Origin: Candidatus Bathyarchaeota archaeon
GTDB taxonomy: Archaea > Thermoproteota > Bathyarchaeia > TCS64
Direction of reading: 5' to 3'
NCBI GenBank assembly: GCA_020697635.1
Contig: JAEHCT010000068.1
Coordinates: 1 to 6,813 of the forward strand
Length of the DNA: 6,813 nt
In this document: positions 6,347 through 6,813 of the stretch, in pieces
How positions within the stretch are numbered: the first letter of the stretch is position 1
How the letters are laid out: each line of letters starts with the position of its first letter
Notes under the pieces: generated by a model
Database searches by the model: none
What the model saw: only the letters and a program-made list of their open reading frames with translations
What the model was told of the DNA's origin: nothing
Position numbers and translations under genes: made by a program

Positions 6347-6757
6347 GACCCGTGTTATCTTCCGGGGATGTTGAAAGCCGCGGAGAAGGCAGACCTTGTC
6401 ATCGGGAGTAGGCTCATCGACGGCGGATGCATCGTTGGCAGGTCCTTCTGGAGGGATTACTTGAGCATTGTGACAAACAGCGTCATACGGCTTCTTACCT
6501 GTAAGGACATCTTTGACTGGACGAGTGGGCTGAGGGTGTACAGAAGAGCGCTCTGGGAAGACGTTATGCCCAACGTCCACTGCGACAAGTGGGACTTCCA
6601 GTTCGAGAGTCTCTACAAAACAGTGAAACAGGGTTACCGTGTCCGCGAGGTGCCCATAACGTTTTACGAGAGAGCCGACGGTGAAAGCAAGTTCAGTCTT
6701 CGTGAGGGCCTCGTGTTTCTCGGCTCTTTCCTGAGAATCGTTTTTAAATTAAAATAA
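6338..6757 (+). pseudogene. GT2 glycosyltransferase, C-terminal half only (DPM1-like)
   Basis: This is the acceptor-side half of a family 2 glycosyltransferase of the dolichol-phosphate mannosyltransferase / undecaprenyl-phosphate sugar type, which moves a sugar from a nucleotide carrier to a polyprenyl phosphate. Counting from the ATG at 6368, it shows DLVIGSR (9-15), FDWTSGLRVYRR (49-60), WDFQFE (75-80) and VPITFYERADGESK (95-108), all in the order and spacing of the family. Homology continues upstream of that ATG: the same frame reads GGHDPCYLPG, matching the region after the family's DxD metal site, then stops making sense before about 6338. Roughly the first 90-100 residues, with the nucleotide-binding fold and DxD, are missing. 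The end at TAA 6755-6757 is a normal family end without added membrane helices. It is probably non-functional as it stands, or cut by an assembly join. Confidence 0.8.
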
Positions 6758-6775
6758 TGAAAGAAAAAGACTCTG
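6744..6775 (-). terminator. T-rich termination region for the minus-strand gene at the right edge
   Basis: On the minus strand, soon after the TAG at 6779-6781, the sequence becomes T-rich (CTTTTTCTTTCATTATTTT and on), the pattern expected for archaeal termination. It overlaps the end of the converging glycosyltransferase fragment. It depends on the edge gene being real. Confidence 0.35.
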
Positions 6776-6778
6776 GGT

Positions 6779-6813
6779 CTAGACTCCTTCCTCTAGCAGC
6801 TCGATTACATATA
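6779..6813 (-). CDS. Possible C-terminal tail of a minus-strand gene (partial)
   Basis: One minus-strand frame enters from the window edge as YVIELLEEGV and then TAG. The amphipathic, acidic helix-like ending followed by a T-rich stretch looks like a normal gene end. With ten codons, identity cannot be judged and chance is possible. Confidence 0.35.
   Translation of the reverse strand, partial: YVIELLEEGV

Noticed and set aside
6347..6580. N-terminal extension of the unknown minus-strand protein to an ATG at 6580
   Set aside because: This stretch is antisense to conserved glycosyltransferase codons, and its protein sequence is Pro/Asp-rich with no strand or helix pattern; the plus-strand reading explains it better.
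6763..6783. GTCTAGAC palindrome and AGAC/GTCT pairs between the two gene ends at the right edge
   Set aside because: An 8-base palindrome with 4-base stems is too short to support an attachment site or a stable hairpin; the T-rich context explains termination without it.
1..6813. CRISPR arrays, tRNA or rRNA genes, insertion sequences, toxin-antitoxin pairs
   Set aside because: No regularly spaced repeats, cloverleaf-like segments, rRNA-like stretches or transposase motifs were found by eye; the window is almost fully occupied by the listed genes, with no gap over 300 bases.

Overview
The window is most likely archaeal DNA. The clearest pointer is an aspartate carbamoyltransferase regulatory chain (PyrI) domain. 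Supporting signs are TATA-box-like promoters about 25 bases before the expected transcription start, a start codon with no leader or Shine-Dalgarno (SD) site, archaeal-style GGTGA SD sites, TTG and GTG starts, and oligo-T terminators without hairpins. The protein style and moderately high GC fit a Thermoproteota-like lineage such as Bathyarchaeia or Nitrososphaeria relatives. I cannot fix the taxon from sequence alone.

Layout, left to right. Bases 3-32 are the tail of a plus-strand gene. It converges on a block of five minus-strand genes, transcribed from right to left. These are a PyrI-PyrE fusion (5840-4614), a flavoprotein disulfide reductase of the dihydrolipoamide dehydrogenase / mycothione reductase / MerA superfamily (4577-3195), a Bcp/PrxQ peroxiredoxin (3144-2671), a small nitroreductase (2662-2102) and a YyaL-type thioredoxin-domain protein (2080-50). 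The last three are 8 and 21 bases apart and look like one operon driven by a strong TATA box at 3184-3192. The disulfide reductase has its own TATA-like box about 25 bases before its ATG, which suggests a leaderless transcript. Together these four genes form a thiol/flavin redox neighbourhood, in which the reductase could feed the peroxiredoxin directly or through a carrier.

The right end is disordered. A 145-residue minus-strand protein I do not recognise (6346-5909) meets, head to head, the C-terminal half of a plus-strand GT2 glycosyltransferase (about 6338-6757). The glycosyltransferase lacks its nucleotide-sugar-binding half. The two reading frames collide near 6338-6350, so this point is either a real rearrangement breakpoint or a chimeric assembly join. 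Bases 6779-6813 may hold the tail of another minus-strand gene.

The most interesting item is the PyrI-PyrE fusion. It joins the allosteric nucleotide sensor of the second pyrimidine-pathway enzyme to the fifth enzyme. No catalytic PyrB chain is in the window.
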